This document shows, in pieces, positions 33,266 through 44,190 of a DNA stretch of 64,000 bases (position 1 is the first letter of the stretch; every line of letters starts with the position of its first letter). The position numbers and the translations under genes were made by a program. The stretch comes from an uncultured Pseudomonadota bacterium (GTDB lineage: Bacteria > Pseudomonadota > Gammaproteobacteria > Steroidobacterales > Steroidobacteraceae): the NCBI GenBank assembly GCA_903868595.1, contig CAIPVV010000021.1, positions 1 to 64,000 of the forward strand, in the 5' to 3' direction. The notes beneath the pieces were generated by a model. That model saw nothing but the letters and a program-made list of their open reading frames with translations, did not search any database and was not told where the DNA came from.

Positions 33266-33947
33266 AGTAGGACTCAGCACGACGGACATCCGCGTGTCCT
33301 GCGAGTTCTATGAACGGCTGGGGTTTGGCACCGCCGTCACCGGCGATATCTGGACGCACCACTACGGCGTCATGACGTGTCGCGGCCTGTGCCTGGGGCT
33401 GCATGAGCTGCGCCGGCCTTCGCCCTGGCTGGCGCTGGCGCGCGAGAACGTCGCCCAGCTGGCGCGCGAGCTGGAGGCACAGCGACTCTCACCCTCCAGC
33501 GCGCGCCTCGGCAGCGAGGTTTTCAACGAGCTGGAACTGCGCGACCCGGCGGGCCTGGTGCTGCGGGTGCTGGAAGCGCGCAGCTTCTCGCCGCCGGCGC
33601 GGGTGCCGCCGGTGACGGCGCTGGGCGGCTTTGAGGCCTTGAGCCTGCCCCTGCGCGACTTCTCGGTGGCCGAGGGCTTCTGGGAGCGGCTGGGCTACCC
33701 GACGCGGGCGCACGCGGAGCCGTGGGCCACGCTGCAGGTGGAGGACCTGGGCCTGCCGCTGCGCTACCACGCCCCCAAGCTGCACCCCGAACCGCTGCTG
33801 CTTTTCAGCCAGCAGGACCTGGGCGTGGCCCGAGAGGTGCTGGCCGACCTGGGGCTCGCCGCGGCACCGGGGCTGGGCGGGTTTGGCACCCCCGAGCACC
33901 TGCTGCTGGAGAGCCCGGAGGGCCTGCCCATCGCACTGCTTGCGTGA
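33246..33947 (+). CDS. VOC (glyoxalase/bleomycin resistance) superfamily protein
   Basis: A 233-residue protein made of two VOC beta-alpha-beta-beta-beta modules: residues about 1-113 (EVGLSTTDIRVSCEFYERLG, DPAGLVLRVLE) and about 125-233 (SLPLRDFSVAEGFWERLGYP, LESPEGLPIALL). Metal ligands of true glyoxalase I are not obvious, so the activity is unknown. It overlaps the end of hemH by 20 bp and is probably cotranscribed. Confidence 0.87.
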   Translation: MLGSFLEVGLSTTDIRVSCEFYERLGFGTAVTGDIWTHHYGVMTCRGLCLGLHELRRPSPWLALARENVAQLARELEAQRLSPSSARLGSEVFNELELRDPAGLVLRVLEARSFSPPARVPPVTALGGFEALSLPLRDFSVAEGFWERLGYPTRAHAEPWATLQVEDLGLPLRYHAPKLHPEPLLLFSQQDLGVAREVLADLGLAAAPGLGGFGTPEHLLLESPEGLPIALLA

Positions 33948-34004
33948 CGCGCAAGGCAGTGGCTACATGTCGAGTCTCGCATCCCAGACCCTGGAATTGT
34001 GCCC

Positions 34005-36068
34005 ATGACGACTGCCCCACTGCTGCGCCGACTACTCCTCGCCCTCGCGATGGCCCTCGCGATTCCCGCCTTCGCGGATGAAGGCATGTGGACGTACGAC
34101 AACTTCCCCGCGGCGATGGTCAAGCAGCAGTACGGCGCGGATATCACGCCGTCCTGGCTTGATCACGTCCGACTCTCGACGATCCGCCTCTCCAACTGCA
34201 CGGCCTCCTTCGTCTCGCCGGACGGCCTGATCCTCACCAACCATCACTGCGCCGAGCAGTGCCTGGCCGAGATCGCCTCGCCGGAACACGACCGCATGCG
34301 CGACGGCTACCTGGCGCGCTCGCGCACGGAGGAAGTGCGCTGCCCCACCCAGTACGCCGACGTGCTGGTGGAATCGGAGAACATCACGGCCAAGGTCACG
34401 ACCGCGACGCAGGGCAAGGACGCCAAGGCAGCGGGCGAGGCACGCAAAAAAGCCCTCACGCAGCTCGAACAGGCCTGCGAGCAGTCCTTCGGCAAGAAGG
34501 ACCCGCGCCGCTGCGAGTCCGTGAAGCTCTACGAAGGGGGCCAGTACTTCCTCTACAAGTACAAGCGCTACACCGACGTACGCCTCACCTTCGCGCCAGA
34601 GCAGGCCATCGCCGCCTACGGCGGCGATCCGGACAACTTCCAGTTCCCGCGCTGGGACCTGGACATGAGCGTGCTGCGCGCCTACGAGGACGGCAAGCCC
34701 GCCAAGACCCCCAACTACCTGAAGGTGAACTGGAACGGGCCGGCGGCCAACGAGCTGGTGTTCGTATCCGGCCACCCGGGCTCCACCGACCGCCTGCTGA
34801 CCGTGGCCCAGCTGGAGGCCGAGCGCCGCTCGATCCCGTTCTGGCTGCTGCGCGCCTCGGAGCTGCGCGGTCGCTACATCCAGTTCGCGCAAGGTGGCAC
34901 GGAGAACGCGCGCATCGTCGCCGACGCGCTCAACTCGCTGGAGAACAGCATCAAGGTGCGCCGCAAGGAACTGGACGCCCTGACCGATGGACGCTTGCTC
35001 GCGCAGAAGCAGAGAGAGGAAACCGCGCTGCGGGCCCGCGCCGGACTGGGCGGCGCCAACGACCCGTGGGCGCAGATCGAGAAGGCGGAACGCCGCGGCC
35101 AGGAGCTGGAGGTGCCGTACACGTTCATCGAGAGCGGCGTGGGCTTCAACAGCAGCCTGTTCCGCTACGCACGTCTGTTGGTACGGGCCGCCGCCGAGCG
35201 TACCAAGCCCAATGATGAGCGCCTGCGCGAGTACACCGACTCGGCCCTGCCGCAGCTGCAGCAGCGCGCGCTGGCCAACGTGCCCCTGTACCCGGAGCGC
35301 GAGAAGCTCACGCTCTCCTTCGGCCTCCTGCGTATGCGCGAGTACCTGGGTCCCGACTACCCGCTGGTGAACAACCTCATGAAGGAGATCTCGCCGGAGG
35401 CGCTGGCCGAGAGCCTCGTGGCCGACAGCAAGCTGGGGGATCCAGCCGTGCGCAAGCAGCTGTGGGAAGGTGGCGCGGCGGCCATCGCGGCCTCCAAGGA
35501 CCCGATGGTGCGGATCGCACTGCTGGTGGACCCGGAGGCGCGCGCGTTGCGCAAGCAGTACGAGGATGAAGTGGAGTCGCCGATCGACGCGGCCTCCGAG
35601 AAGATCGCCGCGGCGCGCTTTGCCGCCTACGGCACCAGCGTCTACCCGGACGCCACGTTCACGCTGCGGCTGAACTACGGCACCGTGCAGGGCTGGACGG
35701 AAGCCGGCAAGCCGGTCGCGCCGTTCGCGCCGCTGGTGCGGGCCTACGAGCGCAGCACGGGCGCCGATCCGTTCCGCATCCCGGAGAGCTGGCTCAAGGC
35801 GCGGCAGAACCTGGATCCGCAGACCCCCTTCAACCTATCCACCAACAACGACATCGTGGGCGGCAACTCCGGCAGCGGGCTCATCAATGCCAAGGGCGAG
35901 ATCGTCGGGCTGATCTTCGACGGCAACATCCACTCGATCGCCGGCTCGTTCTGGTTCGACCCCGTGATGAATCGCGCCGTCGCCGTCCATCCGGCCATCA
36001 TCCGCGCGGCGCTGACGCGCGTGTACAACGCCACTGCACTGGCCAGCGAACTGGGCCTGAAGCCATGA
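34005..36068 (+). CDS. S46 family dipeptidyl-peptidase (DPP7-like)
   Basis: A 687-residue exported serine peptidase with a signal peptide cleaved near PAFA-DEG. The catalytic triad blocks are TNHHC (His), GGDPDNFQFPRWDLDMSV (Asp) and GGNSGSGLIN (Ser). S46 enzymes remove dipeptides from the N-terminus of peptides in the periplasm. Eighteen residues after the Ser the sequence reads IFDGN: Gly here is typical of DPP7 (hydrophobic P1), whereas DPP11 has Arg for acidic P1, so a DPP7-like preference is inferred. It shares ATGA with the next gene (4-bp overlap). Confidence 0.95.
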   Translation: MTTAPLLRRLLLALAMALAIPAFADEGMWTYDNFPAAMVKQQYGADITPSWLDHVRLSTIRLSNCTASFVSPDGLILTNHHCAEQCLAEIASPEHDRMRDGYLARSRTEEVRCPTQYADVLVESENITAKVTTATQGKDAKAAGEARKKALTQLEQACEQSFGKKDPRRCESVKLYEGGQYFLYKYKRYTDVRLTFAPEQAIAAYGGDPDNFQFPRWDLDMSVLRAYEDGKPAKTPNYLKVNWNGPAANELVFVSGHPGSTDRLLTVAQLEAERRSIPFWLLRASELRGRYIQFAQGGTENARIVADALNSLENSIKVRRKELDALTDGRLLAQKQREETALRARAGLGGANDPWAQIEKAERRGQELEVPYTFIESGVGFNSSLFRYARLLVRAAAERTKPNDERLREYTDSALPQLQQRALANVPLYPEREKLTLSFGLLRMREYLGPDYPLVNNLMKEISPEALAESLVADSKLGDPAVRKQLWEGGAAAIAASKDPMVRIALLVDPEARALRKQYEDEVESPIDAASEKIAAARFAAYGTSVYPDATFTLRLNYGTVQGWTEAGKPVAPFAPLVRAYERSTGADPFRIPESWLKARQNLDPQTPFNLSTNNDIVGGNSGSGLINAKGEIVGLIFDGNIHSIAGSFWFDPVMNRAVAVHPAIIRAALTRVYNATALASELGLKP

Positions 36069-37387
36069 GCAGGCAGATCCGCAACAATGCGAGCCGCTGG
36101 GGTGCCGTGGCGCAGTCGTTCCACTGGGTCATCGTGGCAATGATCATCAGCCAGTTCGCGCTGGCCAGCATCGCCGACGACCTGCCGGCCGGCGTCGCCA
36201 AGCTGGGTACGCTTGCGCGGCACAAGTCCGTCGGCATCACGATCCTGGGCCTGGCCATTTTGCGCCTGCTCTGGCGCATGCTGAACAAGCCCTCGCCGGC
36301 GCTGCCGGGCGACCTGAAGCCCTACGAGCGGGTGCTGGCGCACCTCACCCACCACGGCCTGTACCTGCTGCTGTTCATCCTGCCGCTGTCGGGCTGGATG
36401 ATGTCCTCGGCCAAGAACTACCCCGTCAGCTGGTTCGGCATAGGCCACCCGCTGCCGAACCTGGTCACTCCCAACGAGACGCTGTTCGGCATCTTGAAGC
36501 AGACGCACGAAGTGCTGGCGACGACGCTGCTGGTCCTCGCGGCATTGCACGTCCTGTCGGCCCTGCAGCACCACTTCGTGCGCCGGGACGACGTCTTGCG
36601 ACGCATGCTGCCGTTCACTGCCAAGGGCACCCCCAACGGCACGCTGAAGCTGCTCGCCACGGCCGTCGCGGCGGTGCTCGCGGCCGTACTGGCCTTCCGC
36701 ACGTTGCAGCCGGCGCAAAAGCCGCCGGCTGCCGAGACCCCGGCTCCCCTCGCCGCCGAGCCCGCGCCGAATCCCGCCGCTGCCGCCGAGCCAGTCGCGC
36801 CGCAGCCGGCGGCAGCCGCCGCAGCCGTGGTACCACTCGCGGCCGGAAAGGCCGGTTCGCCGAAGAGCGCTGCCGCCCTTGCGGCGGCGGGCTGGCGCAG
36901 CGATCCGGCCAGCAGTGCGCTGGAGTTCACCTTCGTGCAGGCCGGCGCCGCGACGCAGGGCAGCTTCGGCGCGTTCAACGCGGACATCGACTTCACGCCC
37001 GGCGCCTCCCCGACCGGCCGCTTCAACGTGAGCATCGAGACGGCCAGCATCGACACGCGCGACAAGGAGCGCAACGAGCAACTGCGCACGGCGGACCTCT
37101 TCAACGTCGCCGCGCAGCCGACCGCGACCTACGTGGCGACCCAGTTCGCCGCGCAGGGCGCGGCCTACGAGGCCCGTGGCAAGCTCACGCTGCGCGGTGT
37201 GACGCGGAATGTGCCACTCCGCTTCACCTTCGAGGGCGGCGAGCAGTCGGCGACGCTCAAGGGCTCGGCCACGATCAAGCGCCTGGATTTCGGCGTGGGC
37301 CAGGGTGAGTGGAAGTCCACCGAGTGGGTCAGCGATGAGGTGCAGGTGAGTTTCAATCTGCACCTGGTGCCGCGGCCCGCCAAGTAG
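36065..37387 (+). CDS. cytochrome b561 - YceI fusion protein
   Basis: A 440-residue fusion. Residues about 8-185 form a four-helix cytochrome b561 domain with heme-ligand histidines (for example QSFHWVI, ARHKSVG, LTHHGLYLLL and TLLVLAALHVLSALQHH). Residues about 198-215 form a further membrane helix. Residues about 218-270 are an Ala/Pro linker. Residues about 275-437 are a YceI lipocalin-like domain (GSFGAFNADIDF, VSIETASIDTRD, LTLRGVTRNVPL). The YceI part likely binds an isoprenoid or quinone-like lipid in the periplasm and could deliver it to the b561 heme domain (inference). The start overlaps the peptidase stop by 4 bp. Confidence 0.93.
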   Translation: MSRQIRNNASRWGAVAQSFHWVIVAMIISQFALASIADDLPAGVAKLGTLARHKSVGITILGLAILRLLWRMLNKPSPALPGDLKPYERVLAHLTHHGLYLLLFILPLSGWMMSSAKNYPVSWFGIGHPLPNLVTPNETLFGILKQTHEVLATTLLVLAALHVLSALQHHFVRRDDVLRRMLPFTAKGTPNGTLKLLATAVAAVLAAVLAFRTLQPAQKPPAAETPAPLAAEPAPNPAAAAEPVAPQPAAAAAAVVPLAAGKAGSPKSAAALAAAGWRSDPASSALEFTFVQAGAATQGSFGAFNADIDFTPGASPTGRFNVSIETASIDTRDKERNEQLRTADLFNVAAQPTATYVATQFAAQGAAYEARGKLTLRGVTRNVPLRFTFEGGEQSATLKGSATIKRLDFGVGQGEWKSTEWVSDEVQVSFNLHLVPRPAK

Positions 37388-37409
37388 GCCGCGTGCACGG
37401 GGTGGGCGC

Positions 37410-38672
37410 CTAAGCCGGGCCCGCCCGGTTTGCGGCAAACACCCGGCTCTGGCCGGCTGGCTGCAGCGTCCCCGTCCAGCGCGCCACTACCAGCGTGGCC
37501 ACCGCATTGCCGACGAGGTTGGTCAGGGCGCGCGCTTCGGACATGAAGCGATCGATGCCCAGGATCAGGGCGAGCGCCGCCACCGGCGGCCCGTGCACGG
37601 CCCCCAGTGTCCCGGCCAGCACGATGAAGCCGCTGCCGGTAACGCCCGCAGCGCCCTTGGACGTGAGCAGCAGGACCAGCAGCATGAGGATCTGCTGCCC
37701 GAGCGACATGGGCGTATCCGTGGCCTGCGCGAGGAAAACCGCCGCCATCGTCAGGTAGATGCAGGTTCCGTCCAGGTTGAAGGAATAGCCGGCAGGCACG
37801 ACCAGGCCGACCACCGACTTGCGGCAACCCAACGCCTCCAGCTTACCCATGAGCCGCGGCAGCACGCTCTCGGAGGAGGAGGTGCCCAGCACGATCAGCA
37901 GCTCGTCCTTGATGTAGGCGATGAGTCCGGTGATGCGAAAACCGTGCAGGCGAGCCACCACGCCCAGCACGCCCAGCACGAACCCCAGACAGGTCAGGTA
38001 GAAGCAGACCATGAGGCCCGCCAGCGGCGCCAGGGCCGCGATGCCCTGCGAGCCGATCGTGAAGGCCATGGCGCCCAGCGCGCCGAGCGGGGCCAGGCGC
38101 ATGATGAAGCCGACGATCCTGAAGACGACCTGGGAGAGACCCTCGACCGCTTCCCGCAGCACGAGCGCCCGCGCGGCAGCTACGTGCAGCGCGAAGCCGA
38201 ACAGCAGGGCGACGAACAGTACCTGCACGACGTCACCTCGCGCGAAGGCATCGAACATCGTCGTGGGAATGATGCCCAGCAGGAAATCCACCACACCCTG
38301 GTGCTGGGCCGACTGGGCGTACTGGCCGACGCGCGAGGCATCCAGCGTCGCCACGTCCACGTGCATCCCGACGCCGGGTTTCAGCACATTGATAACCGTC
38401 AGTCCGATCACCAGCGCGGCCGTGGTCACGGCCTCGAAATACCCCAGAGCGAGCAGGCCGGTGCGACCCACGCTCTTGAGGTCCTCCATGCCCGCGATGC
38501 CCAGCACCACCGTGCAGAAGATCACCGGCGTGATCACCATCTTGATCAGGCGGATGAAGCCATCCCCCAGGGGCTTTAGCTGCACGCCAAAGGCCGGCGC
38601 GAAGTGCCCGATCAAGATGCCCACCACGATCGCCAGCAGCACCTGCACGTACAGGGATCGCAGGAGCTTCAT
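37410..38672 (-). CDS. dctA: dicarboxylate/amino acid:cation symporter (DctA-like)
   Basis: A 420-residue member of the DAACS (glutamate/C4-dicarboxylate) family with about eight membrane segments and two re-entrant loops. [14 protein letters not shown] is the serine-rich hairpin, [16 protein letters not shown] the NxDGT substrate/cation site, and [14 protein letters not shown] the second hairpin. Overall it is closest to DctA, which imports succinate, fumarate and malate with protons or sodium. It begins 6 bp after acs, so the two are probably one transcript. Confidence 0.93.
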   Translation of the reverse strand: MKLLRSLYVQVLLAIVVGILIGHFAPAFGVQLKPLGDGFIRLIKMVITPVIFCTVVLGIAGMEDLKSVGRTGLLALGYFEAVTTAALVIGLTVINVLKPGVGMHVDVATLDASRVGQYAQSAQHQGVVDFLLGIIPTTMFDAFARGDVVQVLFVALLFGFALHVAAARALVLREAVEGLSQVVFRIVGFIMRLAPLGALGAMAFTIGSQGIAALAPLAGLMVCFYLTCLGFVLGVLGVVARLHGFRITGLIAYIKDELLIVLGTSSSESVLPRLMGKLEALGCRKSVVGLVVPAGYSFNLDGTCIYLTMAAVFLAQATDTPMSLGQQILMLLVLLLTSKGAAGVTGSGFIVLAGTLGAVHGPPVAALALILGIDRFMSEARALTNLVGNAVATLVVARWTGTLQPAGQSRVFAANRAGPA

Positions 38673-38678
38673 GCGACT

Positions 38679-41063
<2,385 letters not shown>

Positions 41064-41108
41064 AGGCGTGAGACCTTACCGCGCGTTGAATAAAAACGAC
41101 CCGTACGG

Positions 41109-41984
41109 CTATCCTAACCGCTCCATCTGTCGACGAAGCAACAACCCGAAGCCCTGGTTGTCGAAGAAGCGGCCGAGGGCCTCGCGGTCCGGTGGCCGGC
41201 GCCGCAGCTCATCACGTCCGACCGGCAAAGGCATCGCGCAATGGATGCGGGTGAGCTGGCGCGCCAGGAACGCCGCCTCGCGGTGCTGGGCGAGCTTGGC
41301 GCCCAGCTGGGCTGCGCCACGCAACTTCAGGTCCGCCACCTGCTCCAGGCCGTCGTAGAGGTGATCCAGCGTCGAGAAGGCCTTCATGAGGGCCGCAGCG
41401 GTCTTCGGACCCACGCCCGGCACGCCAGGGATGTTGTCCACGGCATCGCCCGTCAGCGCCAGGTAGTCGGCATAGCGTTCCGGCTGCACGCCAAAGCGCT
41501 CCTCGATTTCGTGGTAGTGGTAACGCTGGTCGCCCGCGTAGTCCCAGTACACGTCCCCGGGGCCCACCAGCTGCGCCATGTCCTTGTCGCGCGTCACCAG
41601 GGTCGTCCGCAGGCCTTCCCCGCGCACCCGGTGGGCAAGCGTACCGATGATGTCGTCGGCCTCGTACTCGCTGCTGTGGTACCAGGCCAGCCCGAGGTGC
41701 GAGCAGAACTCCCGGCACCGCTCGAACTGCAGCATCAGGTCCGGCGGCGCGGGCTCGCGGTTGGCCTTGTAGGCCGGGTAGATGCGATTTCGAAACGACG
41801 TGGCGAGGCTGCCGTCGAAGGCCACGGCGATGTACTCCGGACTCTCGCGCTCGATCAGGTCCGCCAGGAATCGGGCGAAGCCATAGACCGCGTGCACGGG
41901 GTTGCCGTCGGCATCCACCATGTCCGGCGGCATCGAGTAGTACGCGCGGAATACATAGACCGACGCGTCAATCAGATAGACCAA
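41109..41984 (-). CDS. 5'-3' exonuclease (FEN/PolA N-terminal family)
   Basis: A 291-residue flap-endonuclease-like protein: DASVYVFRAYYS and AFDGSLATSFRNRIYPAYKANR (N-domain acidic residues), EYEADDIIGTLA, TRDKDMAQLV, and the helix-hairpin-helix GDAVDNIPGVPGVGPKTA. This is the stand-alone form of the Pol I 5' nuclease domain. The start is TTG at 41984, supported by AAGGA five bases upstream. It sits 15 bp downstream of an HNH endonuclease gene, probably in one transcript. Confidence 0.93.
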   Translation of the reverse strand: MVYLIDASVYVFRAYYSMPPDMVDADGNPVHAVYGFARFLADLIERESPEYIAVAFDGSLATSFRNRIYPAYKANREPAPPDLMLQFERCREFCSHLGLAWYHSSEYEADDIIGTLAHRVRGEGLRTTLVTRDKDMAQLVGPGDVYWDYAGDQRYHYHEIEERFGVQPERYADYLALTGDAVDNIPGVPGVGPKTAAALMKAFSTLDHLYDGLEQVADLKLRGAAQLGAKLAQHREAAFLARQLTRIHCAMPLPVGRDELRRRPPDREALGRFFDNQGFGLLLRRQMERLG

Positions 41985-41999
41985 GGAATCCTTCCCGGC

Positions 42000-42671
42000 C
42001 TAGCTCTGCCAGGCGCGGATACGTTCGTGTAGGGGGCTGGTGCGCGGGAAATGCGCCAAAAGGTACTGCATCTGGTCGGCCAGCACACGACGGCCCTTCA
42101 GATAGATGTATTCCGCGTAGGTCGGCGTGAAGGGAACAGCAATCAGCTGCATCTTGGCCTGTTCGGGGGTGCGCCAGGCCTTGGCGTTGTTGCAGCTCCG
42201 GCAGGCCGTTACCACGTTGGTCCAGTTGTCTGCACCGCCCTGGCTCAACGGGCGCACGTGATCGCGCGAGAGCGCGCTGCTGGCAAAACGCTGCGCGCAG
42301 TACATGCAGAGGTGCCCGTCGCGCCGGAACAACGTCTGGTTGTTCAGGGGCGGCACGTAGTCATCGCGGATGTTGCCGGGATTGCCGCTGTGGCCCAGTG
42401 TCGCGATGATCGAGCTGACCTCCAGGACGGTTCGCTCGCCGGACGCGGCGTTGCGTCCGCCGTGCAGGCGGTAGAGCAGCGAGCCGCAGCTGTAGGCGAC
42501 CTGGCCCTGGGTGTAGAGGCGCGCGGCCTCGCGGTAATCGATCCATTCCAGCGGCATGCCCGCGACGTTGGCGCGCAACACCAGCTGGTTCAGGCTATAG
42601 CCGTCCTGGGGCGAAACGACTTCAAGTTCGTCGCCGGGCTGCAGTTCTCGGGAAGAATGGCGCTGTAGCAT
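42000..42671 (-). CDS. HNH endonuclease family protein
   Basis: A 223-residue protein with a central HNH nuclease domain (about residues 110-170): zinc pair CMYC, then SRDHVRPLSQGG with the catalytic His, WTNVVTAC and CRSCNNAKA. The N-terminal 100 residues form a separate conserved region. This architecture is common as a chromosomal, non-mobile HNH protein in Proteobacteria; its biological role is not known. It begins a leftward run with a 5'-3' exonuclease and acs, and is divergent from pntAA with 83 bp between starts. Confidence 0.92.
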   Translation of the reverse strand: MLQRHSSRELQPGDELEVVSPQDGYSLNQLVLRANVAGMPLEWIDYREAARLYTQGQVAYSCGSLLYRLHGGRNAASGERTVLEVSSIIATLGHSGNPGNIRDDYVPPLNNQTLFRRDGHLCMYCAQRFASSALSRDHVRPLSQGGADNWTNVVTACRSCNNAKAWRTPEQAKMQLIAVPFTPTYAEYIYLKGRRVLADQMQYLLAHFPRTSPLHERIRAWQS

Positions 42672-42754
42672 AATGTCGCTCGTAGGGCACTAAGATAAGA
42701 TAGGTTGGTAAAACAAACAACGAGCGGGACCCCCTCCTGCCAAAGAGAGACTTC

Positions 42755-43888
42755 ATGCCGGCTGTCATAGGCGCCATCCGTGAGTCCACTGCGGGCGAAA
42801 CCCGCGTCAGCCTCACCCCAGAGGTGGCAGGCAAGTTCATCGCCCTGGGCGCCCACGTGCTGCTGCAGCGTGGCCTGGGCATCACGGCCCAGTTCCCCGA
42901 CTCGGCCTACGCCGCCCTGCCGGAAAGCGGGGTCAGCTGGGTGGACGACGCCGACGCCGTCCTGGCGGGCGCCGACGTGCTGCTGACCGTGCAACCCCTG
43001 ACCCTCGCACAGATCCAGCACCTAAAGCCCGGGGCCACCGTACTTGGCTTCTTCCAGCCCCACGCCCGCAAGGACGAGGTACGGGCCCTGCGCGACGGCG
43101 GCTTCACGAGCTTTGCGATGGAGCTGGTGCCCCGCATTTCCCGCGCGCAGTCGATGGACGCCCTCTCCTCGCAGGCAGCGGTCGCCGGCTACAAGGCCGT
43201 GCTGATCGCTGCCAACACGCTTGATAAGTTCTTGCCCATGCTGACCACTGCCGCGGGCACGATCCGGCCGGCGATGCTGCTGGTGGTGGGCGCGGGTGTC
43301 GCGGGACTGCAGGCCATCGCCACGGCACGCCGCCTGGGAGCCGTCGTGGAGGCCTACGACGTGCGCAGCGCAACGCGCGAGCAGGTGCAGTCGCTGGGCG
43401 CCAAATTCATCGAGACCGGCGTCTCGGCCGAAGGCCAGGGCGGCTATGCACGCGAACTCACCGCCGAGGAGAAGGCGCAGCAGCAGGCAGTGCTGGACTC
43501 GCGCATCGCTGCGGCCGATGCGGTGGTCACGACCGCCTCGATTCCGGGGCGGACCGCGCCACGCATCATCTCGCGCGCCGCGGTGGAACGCATGAAGGCA
43601 GGCGCGGTCATCGTGGACATCGCGGCGGAATCGGGCGGCAACTGCGAACTCACCCGCGCCGGGGAGACCGTCGTGCACCACGGCGTTCGCATCGTTGGCC
43701 CCGTGAACCTGCCGGCGCAGCTGCCCTACCACGCCAGCGAGATGTACTCCCGCAACCTTCTGAACCTGCTCAAGCCCGCGATCAGCGGTGGCAACCTCGC
43801 CATCGACTGGGACGACGAGGTGTTTGCCAAGTCCTGCCTGACCCATGCCGGCCAGATCCGGCACGAAGCCACGAGGAGCGCGCTGTAA
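42755..43888 (+). CDS. pntAA: NAD(P) transhydrogenase subunit alpha, domain 1 part
   Basis: The NAD(H)-binding peripheral subunit (377 residues) of proton-translocating transhydrogenase, which makes NADPH from NADH using the proton gradient. It starts MPAVIGAIRESTAGETRVSL and has the nucleotide loop VVGAGVAGLQAIATARRLGA and DVRSATREQVQSLGAKF. AGAGAG lies upstream of the ATG. The alpha subunit is split into two genes, as in many alpha- and gammaproteobacteria; the stop overlaps the next ATG by one base. Confidence 0.95.
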   Translation: MPAVIGAIRESTAGETRVSLTPEVAGKFIALGAHVLLQRGLGITAQFPDSAYAALPESGVSWVDDADAVLAGADVLLTVQPLTLAQIQHLKPGATVLGFFQPHARKDEVRALRDGGFTSFAMELVPRISRAQSMDALSSQAAVAGYKAVLIAANTLDKFLPMLTTAAGTIRPAMLLVVGAGVAGLQAIATARRLGAVVEAYDVRSATREQVQSLGAKFIETGVSAEGQGGYARELTAEEKAQQQAVLDSRIAAADAVVTTASIPGRTAPRIISRAAVERMKAGAVIVDIAAESGGNCELTRAGETVVHHGVRIVGPVNLPAQLPYHASEMYSRNLLNLLKPAISGGNLAIDWDDEVFAKSCLTHAGQIRHEATRSAL

Positions 43889-44190
43889 TGACCGGCATCA
43901 TCGCCCTGTATATCTTCATGCTCGCGGCCTTCACCGGCTATGAGGTAATTGCCAAGGTCCCCGAGATCTTGCACACGCCGCTCATGTCCGGCTCCAACTT
44001 CGTGCATGGCATCGTGCTGGTGGGCGCAATGGTGGCCCTGGGACATGCGGTGACGCCACTGGAGAAGTCCATCGGCTTCATTGGCGTACTGCTGGCGGCC
44101 GGCAACGCGGTCGGCGGCTACGCGGTGACCGAGCGCATGCTGGAGATGTTCACCAGCAGTGGCCCGCGCAAGACGCAGGGAGAGAAGTAA
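43888..44190 (+). CDS. pntAB: NAD(P) transhydrogenase subunit alpha, membrane part
   Basis: A 100-residue membrane protein with three hydrophobic segments (about 3-20, 35-55 and 60-80), containing FTGYEVIAKVPEILHTPLMS and SNFVHGIVLVGA, the usual second part of a split PntA. It helps form the proton channel with PntB. Its stop overlaps the pntB start by one base. Confidence 0.95.
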   Translation: MTGIIALYIFMLAAFTGYEVIAKVPEILHTPLMSGSNFVHGIVLVGAMVALGHAVTPLEKSIGFIGVLLAAGNAVGGYAVTERMLEMFTSSGPRKTQGEK

